From positions 2,058,501 through 2,122,500 of the forward strand of contig WAID01000005.1 of the NCBI GenBank assembly GCA_016584495.1: a stretch of 64,000 bases of DNA, given 5' to 3'. Shown piece by piece: positions 1-12,125 of this stretch. A program made the position numbers and the translations under genes. This DNA comes from Celoporthe dispersa. Its lineage: Eukaryota > Ascomycota > Sordariomycetes > Diaporthales > Cryphonectriaceae. How positions within the stretch are numbered: position 1 is the first letter of the stretch; every line of letters starts with the position of its first letter. The notes under the pieces were generated by a model. The model searched no databases. It saw only the letters and a program-made list of their open reading frames with translations, and was not told the DNA's origin.

Positions 1-1122
1 GCCCCTCCCTTCGTAAATACTTGTTTACTGCTAAAGATACTAGATCTAACCCGCACGCCCAGCTAAGAAACAATCGGATACCCTCAAGTACTGTATACAG
101 GATACTCAATTCACCTCTAGATTCCTCAGAAGCTCAAGGAGTTAAATACAAATTCATCTGTCACTCATCAACAATTGCTCATATACGTACACTTTTGTCG
201 CTTTATGTGTCTGTAGTCCAAGAAGTAATTGAAACGATGTCAAGGACGTCATTCCAGGAATTACCTAAAGGATTGTCTACTTAGTACCTTTCATGGAAAA
301 CTCTACCCACATACACGTGCTACACCTGCAATAGGAGATCGAGACCAAAAAAAAAAAATATAGATCTGGGGAAACATCTCAGCAGGGCCCAGCCAAGGCG
401 AGAATATGAAATCTCCACCACCAAAGCGGGCGCGACGGGCAAGATAAGCCAAAGGCCAGTAGGAACCACACGTGGGTGATCCACTTGCCCCATCTGGCAG
501 GTCTTCACCTCCTCCTCGTCGTCCTCTGTCTACGTGGCTACGCCACAACTGTAGTGGGTGTGTGTTACATAATGTGAACCCACTGGGTGGGCTATGGAAC
601 CTCAGCTTAAACTACGGTTGTGGGATAGCATCCAGTTTGCTATTCATGAGTTGGTTAGCAGTATTCGAGCTATCTTTGGGCGCCACAGGTATAGATGACG
701 CGGTTGATGGTCCTAGCTATTGCTGGTGATCCAGTGTGAAACACGTCAACTTCCTCTTGTTTTCTTCTGTCTCAAGGTCAAAGACGTTCGGCCTAAGGTC
801 TTAGCTAATGGCACGCCCGTGGAGATTGAACAGATCATGTTGAGACGCCGTGTTCCAGAAAGACACTATCAAGAGTCTACGGTCGCCTGAGAATCGAAGT
901 ATATGTCATTGACTAGCTACCGCGAGCACTGAGCCTAAATATGCCTTCAAGTTGAGCCTTGTCTGGATGTGTAAAGTGTTACAGCCGCGTGGCAGACAGC
1001 AGTCAAACGCTACCTACAAACGGCCCTTTTGACCAGGACTTAATAATAGCTAAGCAAGGCTCGTCCTCGCCCTCATATGCTCAAGCCTGACAGCTCATTT
1101 CCGAGAGCACTGCCTTCACCGT
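1..1122. other. intergenic, no gene recognised
   Basis: I see no supported gene. An open stretch at 21-284 (87 codons) has no recognisable motif, and an A9 run lies near 349. The right part is the 3' flank of the polygalacturonase gene. Confidence 0.5.
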
Positions 1123-2250
1123 CTACGGACAGGTGTCCGTAGGGTAATTGCAGCTCGCGTTCCCACCAGTAATATCTACATTAGTAAAGGTGAAGTTGGA
1201 GCAACTCCCGTCGCCGCACAGGATATAGTAGTCATACGCATCGCTCAGCACCGTGCCCGTCACGTCATCAAACACGATATTGGTCACATTGACACCGTTG
1301 GTAGGGGTCCCCGTCGGCCCGCCGTTCAGGTAGTCCTGCTGCACGTCCAGCCCGTAGATGCTGATGCCGGACATGCTGATGTTGCGGTACGTGACGTTGT
1401 TCACGGATCCCGTGGTGCCGCTGTTGGTCTTGATGCGCACGCCGTTCTGGCTGTTGACCACGACGCTGTTCTCGAAGACGACGCCATCCACCGTGTTGTC
1501 GGACTTGCCGCCGATGGAGCCGATGGACAGGCCGTGTCCGCCGGAACAGTACATGTCGGTCACTGTGATGTTGGTCCCCGAGGTGACGGCGACGCAGTCG
1601 TCCTGGTTGTACACTTGGATGCTGCTGAGCGTCACGGCGCTCGAGGAGGAGATGTCGAACCCGTCACTGTTGTGCGCCGCGGCCAGGCCGTCCGACAGGC
1701 TGTTGGGGGCGTCGCCGGCCGAGTTGTTGAGGACGAGGCCGGTGACGGTGAGGCCCGTGTTCCCGCTCATGTAGAAGAGATGGGTCGGCCAGTTCTGGAT
1801 GTACAGGTCCTGGATTACGCTGTCCTCCATGTCCTTGACCACGAAGAAGTGGTCCGGCTTGTCCGAGCCGCCGTTGGAGCCCTGGCCGTCCCAGTACGCG
1901 GCGCCGTTGCCGTCGATGACGTGGCCTGTCGCTCCGGTGATAGTGATGGAGGAGCCAGACACGGAGATGGGGTTGAAGTCGGTATCGGGCGTGTAGCCGA
2001 AGGAGGTGGTCCCGCTGAAGGTCACCACCGTGTTGTCCTGGAGGTCTGTGAGGTCCAGCGCGGTGTCGGCGGGGAAGGTGAGATTAGCGAGCTCGATAGC
2101 CGTGCAGGACGCCACGGCCGAGGCGACCTCGTCGACTGATGTGACGACGCATGTTGTCGCTGCGGTCGACTCGGTTGAGGTCGGCTGTGTCTCCAGCGTG
2201 CTCGCCAACACAGCTGGAACGGCAGCGAGGGTGAGCGCCTTCGTCTTCAT
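1123..2250 (-). CDS. endopolygalacturonase (glycoside hydrolase family 28), secreted
   Basis: Intronless 375-aa protein. Family knowledge: GH28 endopolygalacturonases (EC 3.2.1.15) hydrolyse alpha-1,4-galacturonan in pectin by an inverting mechanism and are secreted. Seen: the start at 2250 is the first ATG in frame and opens with a signal peptide (MKTKALTLAAVPAVLAS). The GH28 signatures occur in the right order: NQDDC with catalytic Asp pair, then GGHGLSIGSIGG with catalytic His and Asp, then RIKT for substrate binding. A C-terminal Cys-rich tail (CGDGSC, CNYPTDTC) supplies typical disulfides. Length fits the family (about 360-380 aa). A Ser/Thr/Glu-rich propeptide-like segment follows the signal peptide. 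No frame break is visible. It stands alone, separated from the P450 island by about 3 kb. Confidence 0.96.
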   Translation of the reverse strand: MKTKALTLAAVPAVLASTLETQPTSTESTAATTCVVTSVDEVASAVASCTAIELANLTFPADTALDLTDLQDNTVVTFSGTTSFGYTPDTDFNPISVSGSSITITGATGHVIDGNGAAYWDGQGSNGGSDKPDHFFVVKDMEDSVIQDLYIQNWPTHLFYMSGNTGLTVTGLVLNNSAGDAPNSLSDGLAAAHNSDGFDISSSSAVTLSSIQVYNQDDCVAVTSGTNITVTDMYCSGGHGLSIGSIGGKSDNTVDGVVFENSVVVNSQNGVRIKTNSGTTGSVNNVTYRNISMSGISIYGLDVQQDYLNGGPTGTPTNGVNVTNIVFDDVTGTVLSDAYDYYILCGDGSCSNFTFTNVDITGGNASCNYPTDTCP

Positions 2251-5200
2251 CTTCAGGATCGTTCGAGGGCTGGCTGGATGAGGTGCAATCAATGACAAAA
2301 TGGACGAGGTCTGGCTGCTGTTGATGACACTTCGCTGACGGTGCTGTGGAGATGTTGAACTTTGTCGAACAAGGCGGTACTGTTATAAGAAAAAGATACC
2401 TGTATTGTATTATGTCAACATCGAGCCATCGTGAGTGTACTCACTCAGACGGGTATTTCTCCGTCTCGGCACCTTGCAAACCATGTTGGAAAACATGGGG
2501 TGTTTGCACTGCCGAGGGCCCTGGAAGTGGAAGAGTTTCCACATGGGGAGGTGTTCCCCGTCTTGGCAGGATTCAAGATCAACAAGAGAGATTTGACTGC
2601 TACCGAAGCGAGAAACCTTCATGGCCACATCTGAGAAAGAGGCTCCGAAGAACAACCAACCGATTTTGGATCGACCTCGCATTGACTTCCCCTCAGGTCA
2701 ATCACACGGCAGTGGTGTCTCCGCTCCGGATCACCAGCTGCTTCACCCTTGAATGAGAAATCAACACGACACAGAGGAAGACATTGCTACACCATCATGA
2801 TGAAGTAAATTTGGAGATCCTCATGACCCTTGAGCACGCGTTCGGTAAGTGAGGATTCCGTCCAAGATCACTGGTGGAACAATTCAGCGTGGGCCGCGCT
2901 ATTGGATCATTTGGTTGTATGGGAAGGCGACTCTGCGGCGACCCCTTTTTGTCAAGGACAAGTACATCTTCTTAGACAAACTTGTCTTCCTCTTTTTTTT
3001 TCTTCTTTTTTTTTTTTCCAAAGAAAAAAAGGATCGCTATAAGAACAAGGAGAAGATGTGTTGACCGTTGGGGGAAGCATGGCTCAGATGGGCGGCTTGG
3101 TCTGTCCCCAGAACCTGCTAGTCCTCGCCCTGGGCCCGAAGTGCGAGACTGGTCATGCTGCGCGCCTAGCCGATCTCCTGTCTCTGCCGGCCCTGCCTGT
3201 GGATGCGCAGGAATGGGCAGAGCTGCTGGCGCAGTTCCTAGATATCCGTCTGGTCCTCGATGTCCAGCCCAGGCAGCAGAAATGCCGTCGGGTTCGACCC
3301 GGCGCAGAACTACCGGACCGCTCAGAGGCTCCAGTACGGCGGCGACGCAGAGAGCGCGGTGAAAATGACCAGGTTTCTGGCCTCGAGGATCCCCTTCATT
3401 CAGGTCTTGGATGTCAAGGTCATCTCCAGGAGCGACTGAGGTGGGTGGTCACTCGTAGAGGCCAGAGTGTGCTCAGGGATGTGCAGAGCGACCTCATTCT
3501 AGACTGCAACCTGCGTCTACCCGGCTCAGCAGCAGAGGAGGAGGAGGCGGCGGCACCTGCGTCTTCTCCTAACGGGCGAGGAGATGGTATGCCTGTTTCT
3601 GCCGTCTTGCGTATCCGGAGGAACCTCGTCATCCTGGCCGTTACCCTCAACAGTAGTGGCCTGCTCCCGAAGCTGCTGCCGTGGCTCGAGGCCCAGGCTG
3701 GAAGTCTCGACTTGGCCAAAGATCCTGTCCAGGGCGCCGCAGCCGCGCGGAGTGTCAATCACATTGCCGATTGAAGCAAATGGACACCTGGGCCAGATCT
3801 CGGCCTTGTCGGTGGACTTGGAGCTCCTCGCAAAGCCCAACAGCCCCGGTGAAAATGACAGCGTCCTCTTCCTGTTCACCTACACCTGGGGAAGATGACA
3901 AGGAAGCAGCAGCCTTCATGCACAGCCGTCGTCAAGGATATGGGAAGCTCATAACCGAAGCCCCTCCAGCATGGAAAGCGAAGCTATGGGCCATGTATTC
4001 CAAAAGAAATTCGTATCGCGATTTCGAAAATTCAGTCTACATTCTATACTCGCGTATATGGCGCCTACGGCATCAGTCCAATATGCTCTTTCTTGGGCCG
4101 TCTTAAGAAGACACTATCGCCTCTTTCCAGCATTCCTGTGCTATTTTCGAGGTGCACTCTAGAGACCGTCGCCCCCCAGCGCTCTTTAGTCTTCTGAAGC
4201 ATTCACAGTACTGCGGCAGGCCCACATTCTTTGCTGGAAACAGCCTTGAGTTAGCGGAAGGCCTATTTCCTATAAGTGCCGACGACGCTGTATCTTTCTC
4301 CCAGTATGCCCTCTGTAGCCATCGGGAAAGAGTCGAATGCTAGATCCCGCCGACTTCTGTGGTCTGGGTGAAGCCCTAGTGAAGAGTATGAAGAATGATC
4401 TTGCTGTAGTCACAGGTCTCGCAGATGATGGCCCCTGAGGCCTCTTTCTCTGATTCGGTGACAATGCCACTTACTGCCTGTGCGGTCTTGATAATAGCAT
4501 CCTTGTCAATATGGCCTGGGCGGTTAAGCCATTTGGCGAGATGCTTCATGACCTTCTCATCATTTTCGGCCTTCTCAGGTAGAGGAGTTGTATCATGGAT
4601 GAGGAATGCCACTGTCCTCTTAGGCTTAGGATTACATAACTGTGGGAGTATATATCCAACTCTTCAGACAGGGCAAATATCGTAGACGCCCGAGTCTCGC
4701 ACATAGGCGCGGAACGAAGGCCATCATTCTAGTTGTCTCAGCATATCCCCTAGTTTCTGGCCATGCCTAGGCCATTTCGGCCTGAACTCTCTGGCGGCAG
4801 GGTTTCTTATGGAGTAGCCCTGTCATCGCTGCTTTCCGCACCTACAGAGCTGACCCTGTATCTGGATGCTTAAATCGCTCGTAGTATCAGACGAAGTCGC
4901 CAAGTCCTGGTCGTTCTGCGAGGTATCTGTAGAGACCTCTTCAGAGCGCTAGCTCTACCAGGTTCGTCTTGAACTGGCCCCCACCACGGTGCGATACCTG
5001 CGGGGATAGTGCCCAAACCGGTTGGAGCGACAGTGAGTTCTCGCCAACGTGTTTCCAAGTAAATTGTATTCCTTCTTAGCCCCCAATGCTACACAAGATG
5101 ATGGAGGATTCATGGGATAGGAGAATTTGGCTTGGGGGCGATGAAAGTATTGCAATACGACTTTACTTGAAGGAGGTCATCCAAGACTTTTACCTGTCAT

Positions 5201-5415
5201 ATACCCGACAGCATGCAATCCTTTACAAGAAACGATGAAGCAGCTCGATGCAAGCGAAACAACTTGTATCAAGCACACTGAACTTTCAAGGCTGAAGCTC
5301 ACTAACGTCCTCGGATCTTATACCGGGCCATGTGCTTGGCCGAGGTCTCACTGGTCTTCAGACTATCAAACACTCGTATCTCGTTTGCCCTCACTTGTCT
5401 TCATTTAATACCGGA
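2251..5415. other. gene-poor stretch with unassigned coding-like fragments
   Basis: No complete gene is recognised. Plus-strand fragments between about 3058 and 4106 look protein-like but change frame repeatedly: 3058-3280 (LARLADLL-type leucine-rich text), 3270-3420 (GFDPAQNYRTAQRLQYGGD), 3470-3774, and 3730-3898 (PIEANGHLGQISALSVDLEL). They could be a decayed gene or a multi-exon gene whose exons I cannot join. A minus-strand 78-codon stretch at 4376-4612 is also unidentified. A poly-T tract lies near 2991-3018. Confidence 0.3.
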
Positions 5416-7194
5416 ATGGTTACCACTATAACGATTGTTGCGTTGGCAACCGCGGCGTTTGGGTTCCTCACAACGCTCATCTACACCAAATTGCACTTCA
5501 AACGTTTTGAGGAATATCGTGGCATCCCTCAATTGCGACCATCTTTGTTTTTGGGAAACTTGAAGACTATATATGACTTTATACAGCATGGAGAACAGAA
5601 TCGCCACCTCGGTACATTCTTCCATATTCCTCTATCTTCGTATCCTTTTTCTAATGCTGGACGGTGTGCTCCAGACCACGTTTTTAGCGAGATGCTGGAA
5701 GTTCTCGGATGGCCTCAACTGATGCTTGTTGACATCTGGCCTCTCAGATCTCCCCCTTCTCATAGTAGCCAGCCATGAGATTGCCGAGCAGCTGTCCAGA
5801 CCGACAGACCTCTTCCCTTGGGGGGCACCAAAATGGCCAGGGACGGCGGCGGACCTAGGAAGACTCATCGGCAACAACTCAATGTTGACATCTACAGGCA
5901 AGGAATGGCTTGTTCTTCGGAAAAAATACAACCCGGCGTTTTCGCACCAGCGAATACTAGTATCGTTACCGACAATTATCGACAAAGCAGAGCTCTTCAT
6001 CGATAGGCTCGATCAGCACATGTCTGCCGGGGACGAGTTTTGCCTTTGCCGCTTTGTGTTGACCTTGCCCTCGATGTCGTTGGTCAGGCGGTGCTAGGCA
6101 TTGATCTCGACGCCCAGCTCCAGCGCCCGAGCCAGCTTGCCCGCGACTTCCTGGAGCTGATGAGCACATACGACGGTATTCTCGCCGTGGTTCCCGGGTG
6201 GATGATGCCTCTTGTTGAAGTGAGGCGTCGGCGCCTTCAAAAGTCAGTCGACAACTTTCTGGCTGAGCATATTCGGCAAAAGTTCGAAGAGCAGCGGACG
6301 AAAGCTCTAGTCCAAGACGACAGCGTCCTTTCCCGACGGCTTCAGGACATTTCTGACCTGGATCCCGAGTTGGCCGCCGAGATCTCTGATCAATTCAAGA
6401 CTTTCCTCCTTGCCGGTCGCGATACAACTGGGGTCACGCTCTCCTGGGCGCTGTACGAGCTCTCGCGTACACCCGGCGCCCTGCGCACCGTACGTCTCGA
6501 GGCGGACGCTGTCCTCGGGCCAGGCACAGACTTGGCCACTGTACGCACAATCCTACGCAATGATCGCCGCGATTTGTTGGGAAGGATGCCCTTTACGCAC
6601 GCCGTCATCCGCGAGACACTGCGTCTGCACCCACCAGGGGGGGCCATGCGATACAGTGACAAGGGTAATGGCTTGACGGTCTATAACGCGACTACTAAGG
6701 GAACCCACTGCCTGGATGGACTCGCGATCTATCTCTGTGAGCCCGTGATCCACCGCGATGTTGCTGTTTACGGAGATTCCGCCAATGACTTCGTCCCGGA
6801 GCGATGGGCAGCGACAGCTGCTGCTGATATTCCCCCGTCAGCATGGAGACCATTCGAAAGGGGCCCGAGAGGTTGTATCGGGCAAGAGCTGGCTGTGTTG
6901 GAGGTCTGCCTCGTCCTCGGGCTGGCGTGCAGGAGGTATGACTTTGTCAAAGTGGGCTTGGGCAAAAGTCTGTCGGATGTCAAGGATGAGGAAGCCTTGG
7001 ATGAGAGAACAGGACAGTTCAAAGTGGCAAGTGAGGTTTACAAAGTAAGTTACATTGATCTGGACACCTTTAAACCCCTGAAGTAACTTCCTAAACTAAT
7101 ATTTGCTTTGTAGGTGTTGAAAATGACAGCCCAGCCCGTTGATGGACTGATGATGAAAGTGAAAGCTGCAAGCCCTTCTACTTGGCAGTCATGA
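5416..7194 (+). CDS. cytochrome P450 monooxygenase A (two single-base frame breaks)
   Basis: Three exons: 5416-5611, 5675-7044, 7114-7194; introns of 63 and 69 nt, the first with a CTAAT branch site. The ATG at 5416 opens a hydrophobic N-terminal membrane anchor (VTTITIVALATAAFGFLTTL), so an ER-bound enzyme is expected. P450 landmarks in order: I-helix LAGRDTTGVTLSW, K-helix RETLRLHPPGG (ExxR), FVPERW, heme loop FERGPRGCIGQELA with the ligand Cys codon at 6874. Frame changes are needed at the C-run 5752-5756 (one base too many, between WPLRSP and LLIVASHEIAEQ) and at the T-run 6038-6041 (one base missing, between SAGDEF and PLCVDLALDVVGQ). They compensate, giving about 548 aa. It is a paralogue of the P450 at 7538-9562, with which it is convergent. 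The oxidised substrate cannot be told. Confidence 0.88.
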
Positions 7195-7537
7195 GGAGCC
7201 AGTGGAGTAATAATTAATTATTATGTTTGCAAATAAGTACTAAACATGACACCTTTCGGAAATAGATGTTCATTGCCAAATGATGAAGGTTTGAGAGAGA
7301 AAAAAAATTGAAAGAGCAAATGACTTTTGATACACCTTGGGAAGTCGTAGTTGTGAACAAGTTTCAACAATTGGAAGAATACGGTATACATAGTTCTGCT
7401 GAATGCAGAAAGTGATTGTTCCTGTTTTTCAAGCACATTGTACGCATCATTTCCAACCAAGGAAGACATTGATTTCTTCGTAATCTGCCAAATTTTATCG
7501 AGCTCTTTATAACAGTTCTGAGCCCAAATGAAGTCTG
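7195..7537. other. convergent 3' intergenic spacer between paralogous P450s
   Basis: AT-rich 343-bp spacer holding the 3' ends of two tail-to-tail genes. It contains ATTAATTATTATG near 7212. No coding signal seen. Confidence 0.6.
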
Positions 7538-9562
7538 CTAAAAATTGCCTTTCACTTTCATCATCATGCCATCCACTGGTTTCGGCGTCACTTGCCGTGT
7601 CTACAGTGTATAGAATTATGTCAACAAGAGAACAGAAGCAAGGTAAGGAAAACTCGTAATAAAGACCAAACCTACCGGGTACATCTCTTGAACCACTTGG
7701 AAGAACCCTTTCTCATCCAGTATCCGCCGTCCGGTTGCGTCCATACTAAGCTCACCGATTCCAACCTAAGCAGTTCAGCAGGCATACTTGAGCAAACTCA
7801 ACATCACGCGGCGAACACCTTCTCACCTTTACAAAATCAAATCGTCTCGCAACAAGCGCGAGCACTACCCTCGCCTCTACCAGGGCCAGTTCCTGGCCAA
7901 TGCAGTTGCGAGGGCCCCTTTCGAATGCTCTCCACGCGCCGACAGGGATCTCCTCCGCCCTGCCGGAAAGCCAGCGCGCCGGCACAAAGTCATCAGCGGA
8001 GTCACCATAGACTGCCGGGTCCCGCTGGATGAGTATCGCGCAGTTGTACACATGTACGCCATCTAGTGGATAGACATCGCCTGCGGGTGTCCTCACGGTG
8101 AGTCCGGCACCAGGTTTCGTCAGCCGCGCGGTTTCCTGCCGGCGGCCACAGACGAAGCGTCTCCTTGATCACGGCGTCGGCGTAAGGCATACGGTAGATG
8201 AGATCCCGGCCACCAGGTGAGAGAAGTGCAGTGCGCACGCTGGAGGGGTCGGTGTCTGGAGATGTTTAGCAGACGCTTCGGATATGTGCTCTCTGGCCGA
8301 GCTACATAGCCTAGGGTAGGAGGCGATGCAGATGAAGGGAAGGGGGAGAGAGAGGCGCGAGAGGACACTCACCTCGGCCGAATAAATCGTCTAACTCATC
8401 TCGCAGCGCTTGCAGCACGCGAGGCGCGCGCATTAGCTCATAGAACATCCATGAGAGCAGGACGCTGGTTGTATCGTGGCCGGCGAACAGGAATGTGCTC
8501 AACTGGTCACACGCCTCGTTGGTGGCTTTCTCAGTCAGGTCATCCACGTCGCGGAGGCTGAGCGAGAGGATGCTCCGCGAACTGGTATTATCTCCTGCTC
8601 GTCGGCCAGCAGGTGCCTCGCGGACAATTTCCCTGAGTGTGCGCCGTACGCGTCCGGCAAGCTGTCGGCGCTTCCACTCCGTTCGGGGAGTCAGAAACCA
8701 CGGCAGATCCATCTGTTCGCTTGTATAGGTACGGAAGAGCTCGTGGTAGGCTATCATGAACTCGTCTGACTGATGTTTGTTCTGTGCGCCAAAGTCACGG
8801 TCCATGACTACGCTGCTGATAATGTCGAAGGTTAAGTTTCCCGTGAGGCGGACGAGAGAGAAGGGCTCTCCAGAGTCGGAAAACTCGCCTAGGCGCTCAA
8901 TAAATACGAAAGCCTTTTCCAGGATGACGGGCAGTGTGGTTATCAGATGTTGTGGTGCGAATCCAGGGTTGAACTGTTTACGTAGACGCTTCCAGTCTTC
9001 ACCCTGCGACGCGGTAAGCTGGTGCGGATGGACTCCCTAAGTCTGAGCAGCCCTGGGTACGTACGTGGGCAGGAAGTATTGAAGTGGGCCCAGTCACATG
9101 CACCATGTGGCCGTAGACCGAAGGCATCTTTGGCAGGCCATATGGGAAAGAGCCGAATGGCTTGACGATCTGCTCAGCAACTTCATAGTTCTTGACAATG
9201 ACCAGAGGAGGGCCAAAGGGCCGGAGATCGAGAAACATAAGAGGAGGTCGGCCAAGTGCTCTGTTTATGGCAGCAAACGCGAGGTCTGTTCACGAGGAGG
9301 TCAGGTATCAGGGAATATTTACATCCTGCGCCAGAGCCACAATCATCTTTTCTACATGCAAGAAGGCCCAAATCTTACCTGGATGGCCGTTCTGTTTTCC
9401 CGCACGAATAAATTGGTCAACATGTTGAAGGTGTCCCAGTAGCAGAGATGGTTTCAGCTGGGGAAAGGTCGCAAATTGATGGAATCTTTTGTAAGAGAGC
9501 TGGCTGTAGAGGTAAGCGCCGAACAGCGCGGCCACAGTAACGGCCACCAGCTGTAAGAACAT
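7538..9562 (-). CDS. cytochrome P450 monooxygenase B (one single-base frame break)
   Basis: Six exons in transcript order: 9562-9379, 9285-9065, 9003-8373, 8255-7827, 7765-7676, 7600-7538. All five introns (93, 61, 117, 61, 75 nt) have GT/AG ends. The ATG at 9562 opens a membrane anchor (MFLQLVAVTVAALFGAYLYS). Landmarks: I-helix LFAGHDTTSVLLSW, KETLRLWPPAG, FVPARW, heme loop FERGPRNCIGQELALVE. One extra base is needed at 8123-8131, between PPAG and ARLTKPGAGLTV; removing it gives 538 aa and a CDS divisible by three. It aligns with P450 A along the whole length, including the tail (PKPVDGMMMKVK against AQPVDGLMMKVK). The acceptor giving SILPAH-GEDW was chosen because it matches SMLTSTGKEW in the paralogue. 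Heme loops of this form occur in P450s of polyketide and mycotoxin clusters. Substrate unknown. Confidence 0.88.
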
Positions 9563-10844
9563 CACGTCGACCCGGCATACGCAAAATGAGGTCTTACGGA
9601 CAGTACGTGATTACTTTGAAGCAGAACATCCAGCCTTGGCATCGAGTCTTTGGAGGGGCAGCAGCATGGGATGAAAGAGAGACAGGAGATGTCAGACCAG
9701 ACGCAGACGGAGGGGGCTGGGGGTTCGATAGCGTCTTGGTTCACATGTACCCCTAATCTCGGAAGTAGGCAAGTGGCTTTTTTTCTTCAGCTCACAGCGG
9801 CTGCCTGCAGTAATCCTCTGCTACATCAGCACACCAGTACAATATACATGCTCGTTACTTAATTATCACACAAAAGACCTGCCGTAAACGGTTCGTTTCA
9901 GTTGATCTGACAAAGCAGCCGGACTTTCTCCCACATATGTTCACATATCTCGTGCAGCCTGTACTTTTCCCCCCTGGCCGGAGTAGTATTATTGATCCGG
10001 ACCAATATTCCAAACCCGATAATTACCTTTGCCTTCCAAAGGAGCAAATGCTGCTTAGTACTGATACTTAAGTTTAGCTGGAAAGTAGAGTGTAAGTTCT
10101 TTCATCATTTGCTCATGTAGATATATTTTATTTGAGACCTTGTATCAGATCCGAAATGCTTACTCATAACGGATATCTGTGTATTTCATCTTGGAGCCAA
10201 ATCTCGCCCAACTATTAGGTAGGTAATATTCTTTGTCCTTGTCTCTTTCCCCTTCTCTTCTTCCATTTTCTAGAGGGAAAGAAGCTGACATCTCATCTCG
10301 CTGGGTATTGTCCTTGATTCTCCGGTGCAGTGGCTATTCCGTGCCCCTCTCTCGGGAGTACCTTATCATGTTACAGTACTTTAAGTACACATCATTGTCA
10401 TGAGCCCGTCCGCACCGCACTATGCATACAGCTCGCCTTTTGGTCTAGCGTGAACTTACTGCAGCTGGCTGGAATCGGGGTGGCAACGAGGCAACCCAAT
10501 GTTTCAGTGGGGTCCATGTTTCAGTGGGGTCGGTTTTTCCAGTGGGGATCCGTTTCCACCTGTGCTCAGCTCAGGGCGCTACGGCGGCGCTCCCCCGGCG
10601 CTCTCGATCCATCCACACCAACCAAGTCTCACGCCGTTGGCTGACCTCCGACCTCGATTGATCTTTGACCTATGACTCGCTGACCTCCCTTCAGAGTCTA
10701 GTGCTGAACACCCTTGGCTCCAGGAAAGGAACACTCAACACGTCCGCGCGACAACCGGACGGCTCTCTTACGCTCTGCTCCTGTTCGAGCACTCGATCCA
10801 GCACCCAGGTGTGCCTGGGACAGAAACACAACAAGAGCTCCAAG
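9563..10844. other. divergent promoter region between P450 B and the MBOAT gene
   Basis: 1.28 kb between two outward-facing genes, with no coding signal. It holds a short direct repeat cluster (10500-10551) and AT-rich DNA around 10000-10230. A shared promoter is inferred from the head-to-head arrangement only. Confidence 0.45.
10500..10551. repeat. tandem TTTCAGTGGGG repeats
   Basis: Three imperfect copies of about 17 bp (GTTTCAGTGGGGTCCAT, then GTTTCAGTGGGGTCGG, then TTTCCAGTGGGGATCC) lie about 290 bp upstream of the acyltransferase start. They could be a repeated regulator-binding site for the metabolic island; this is inference from position. Confidence 0.6.
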
Positions 10845-12125
10845 ATGAAGGTCGACCAGCCCGCAGGCTTTTTCTCGTCTGGTGCTCGGCCTCGTCTGCA
10901 ACGAGGCAACTTTTGTCGCTACCTTCGCTTTCGTGATAATCCACACCCCGGCGCAGGCTACAAACAAGCGTGTTGCTGGGCTGTTCGTTCTGGGCGCGGC
11001 TACCTATGCGATGGAGAGCTTGATGGTGCAGCTGTGCCTAAGCAACGAGCGGCCGCACTGGGCCGCCGTTCTGGTATCGTTGCTGTGGGTCCAGCTCTTC
11101 AACGCCTCCGACCTCCTTCTAGTGCTTGGCATCGATGATGCTCAGCTGTCGAGGCTCCGCGGACCGACTTCCGGGACAGGCAGGGGCGTGAGCGTGAGCT
11201 CAGCTGTAGGCCTTCTCTTTAACTCGCGCCGAGTCGGGACCCCTTGGCAGGTCAAGAATACGCCATCGACTGCGGGCCTTCGAACGCAGAGCCGAGCAGC
11301 CTTCATCTGCAGCCGAATCGCTGTCACGATGCTGGCGTACCTGTTCGTCGATATTATGACCTCACTGCCGCCGCCTGAACTGGGTATGCTGCAGCAATCC
11401 AAGGCAGCTCTTTTCCCGGTAGATGGCTTGAGCGTCGAGGACATCATCTTCCGCGTCGCCACCACAATCTCGTACTGGTGACCACTGGCATCGTTCTTCT
11501 GGCGATGAACAACGCCGGCGCCATCGTTGCGGTGCTATCAGGCCTCAGCAGGCCTGTGGACTGTCCGCCACCTTTTGGTTCTTTCTCGGAAGCGTACACC
11601 GTTCGTCGCTTTTGGGGGTAAGCTTATATGAACCACCAAGATAGCAGATGATAATCGATGGCGACTCTAAATTTGCTAACGTTTTTCATGACATTCAGTA
11701 TCAGTTGGCACCAGATGCTCCGGTCATTCCTGACGGGGCACGCCGACTTACTTGTTAACAAAACCTTACCCTCTTTACAACCCCATTCAGCAACTTATCG
11801 ATATACACGCTTGGCAGTTGCTTTTCTTATTTCCGGTTTAATACACGGGCGCGCCGATCAGGCTCAGGGTGTGCCGGATGTCGAAAACGGGGCTTTGGCC
11901 TTCTTTCTTCTACACGCTGCTGTCATCATGCTGGAGGATACACTTGGGCCGATTCTTGTCACGTTGCTGCCTAGGCGCATCTCTCATGTGTTGGGATATC
12001 TCTGGGTTCTCACTTTCTTCGCCTGGACTAGTCCAACCTACATGTATCCCGGCATGAGACTTGGGTTTGATGGGTCTGCCTTGCTGCCCATACGCGTGAT
12101 TGGGCCTTATATCAGCAGGTCATAG
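10845..12125 (+). CDS. MBOAT wax-synthase-type O-acyltransferase (two single-base frame breaks)
   Basis: Two exons, 10845-11617 and 11699-12125, separated by an 81-nt intron with GTAAGC donor and a GCTAAC branch site. The splice rebuilds RRFWG-ISWHQMLRSFLTG, the conserved wax-synthase/MBOAT_2 core with its His. Several hydrophobic segments follow (FLISGLIHG; FFLLHAAVIML; VLGYLWVLTFFAW), so it is an ER membrane protein. Relatives in fungal clusters transfer acetyl or longer acyl groups to hydroxyls of terpenoids and meroterpenoids (the Pyr7/Pyr8 or TRI7 type). One base too many at the T-run 10869-10873 and one G missing at 11477-11478 (tac-tgg before VTTGIVLLAMNN) must be corrected. The result is 399 aa. 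The start at 10845 is the nearest upstream ATG and becomes in-frame only after the first correction. It faces P450 C tail to tail. Substrate unknown. Confidence 0.8.

Noticed and set aside
5416..7194. calling P450 A a pseudogene because of its two frame breaks
   Set aside because: The breaks are single-base, compensate each other, and match a window-wide pattern of indels in otherwise conserved genes.
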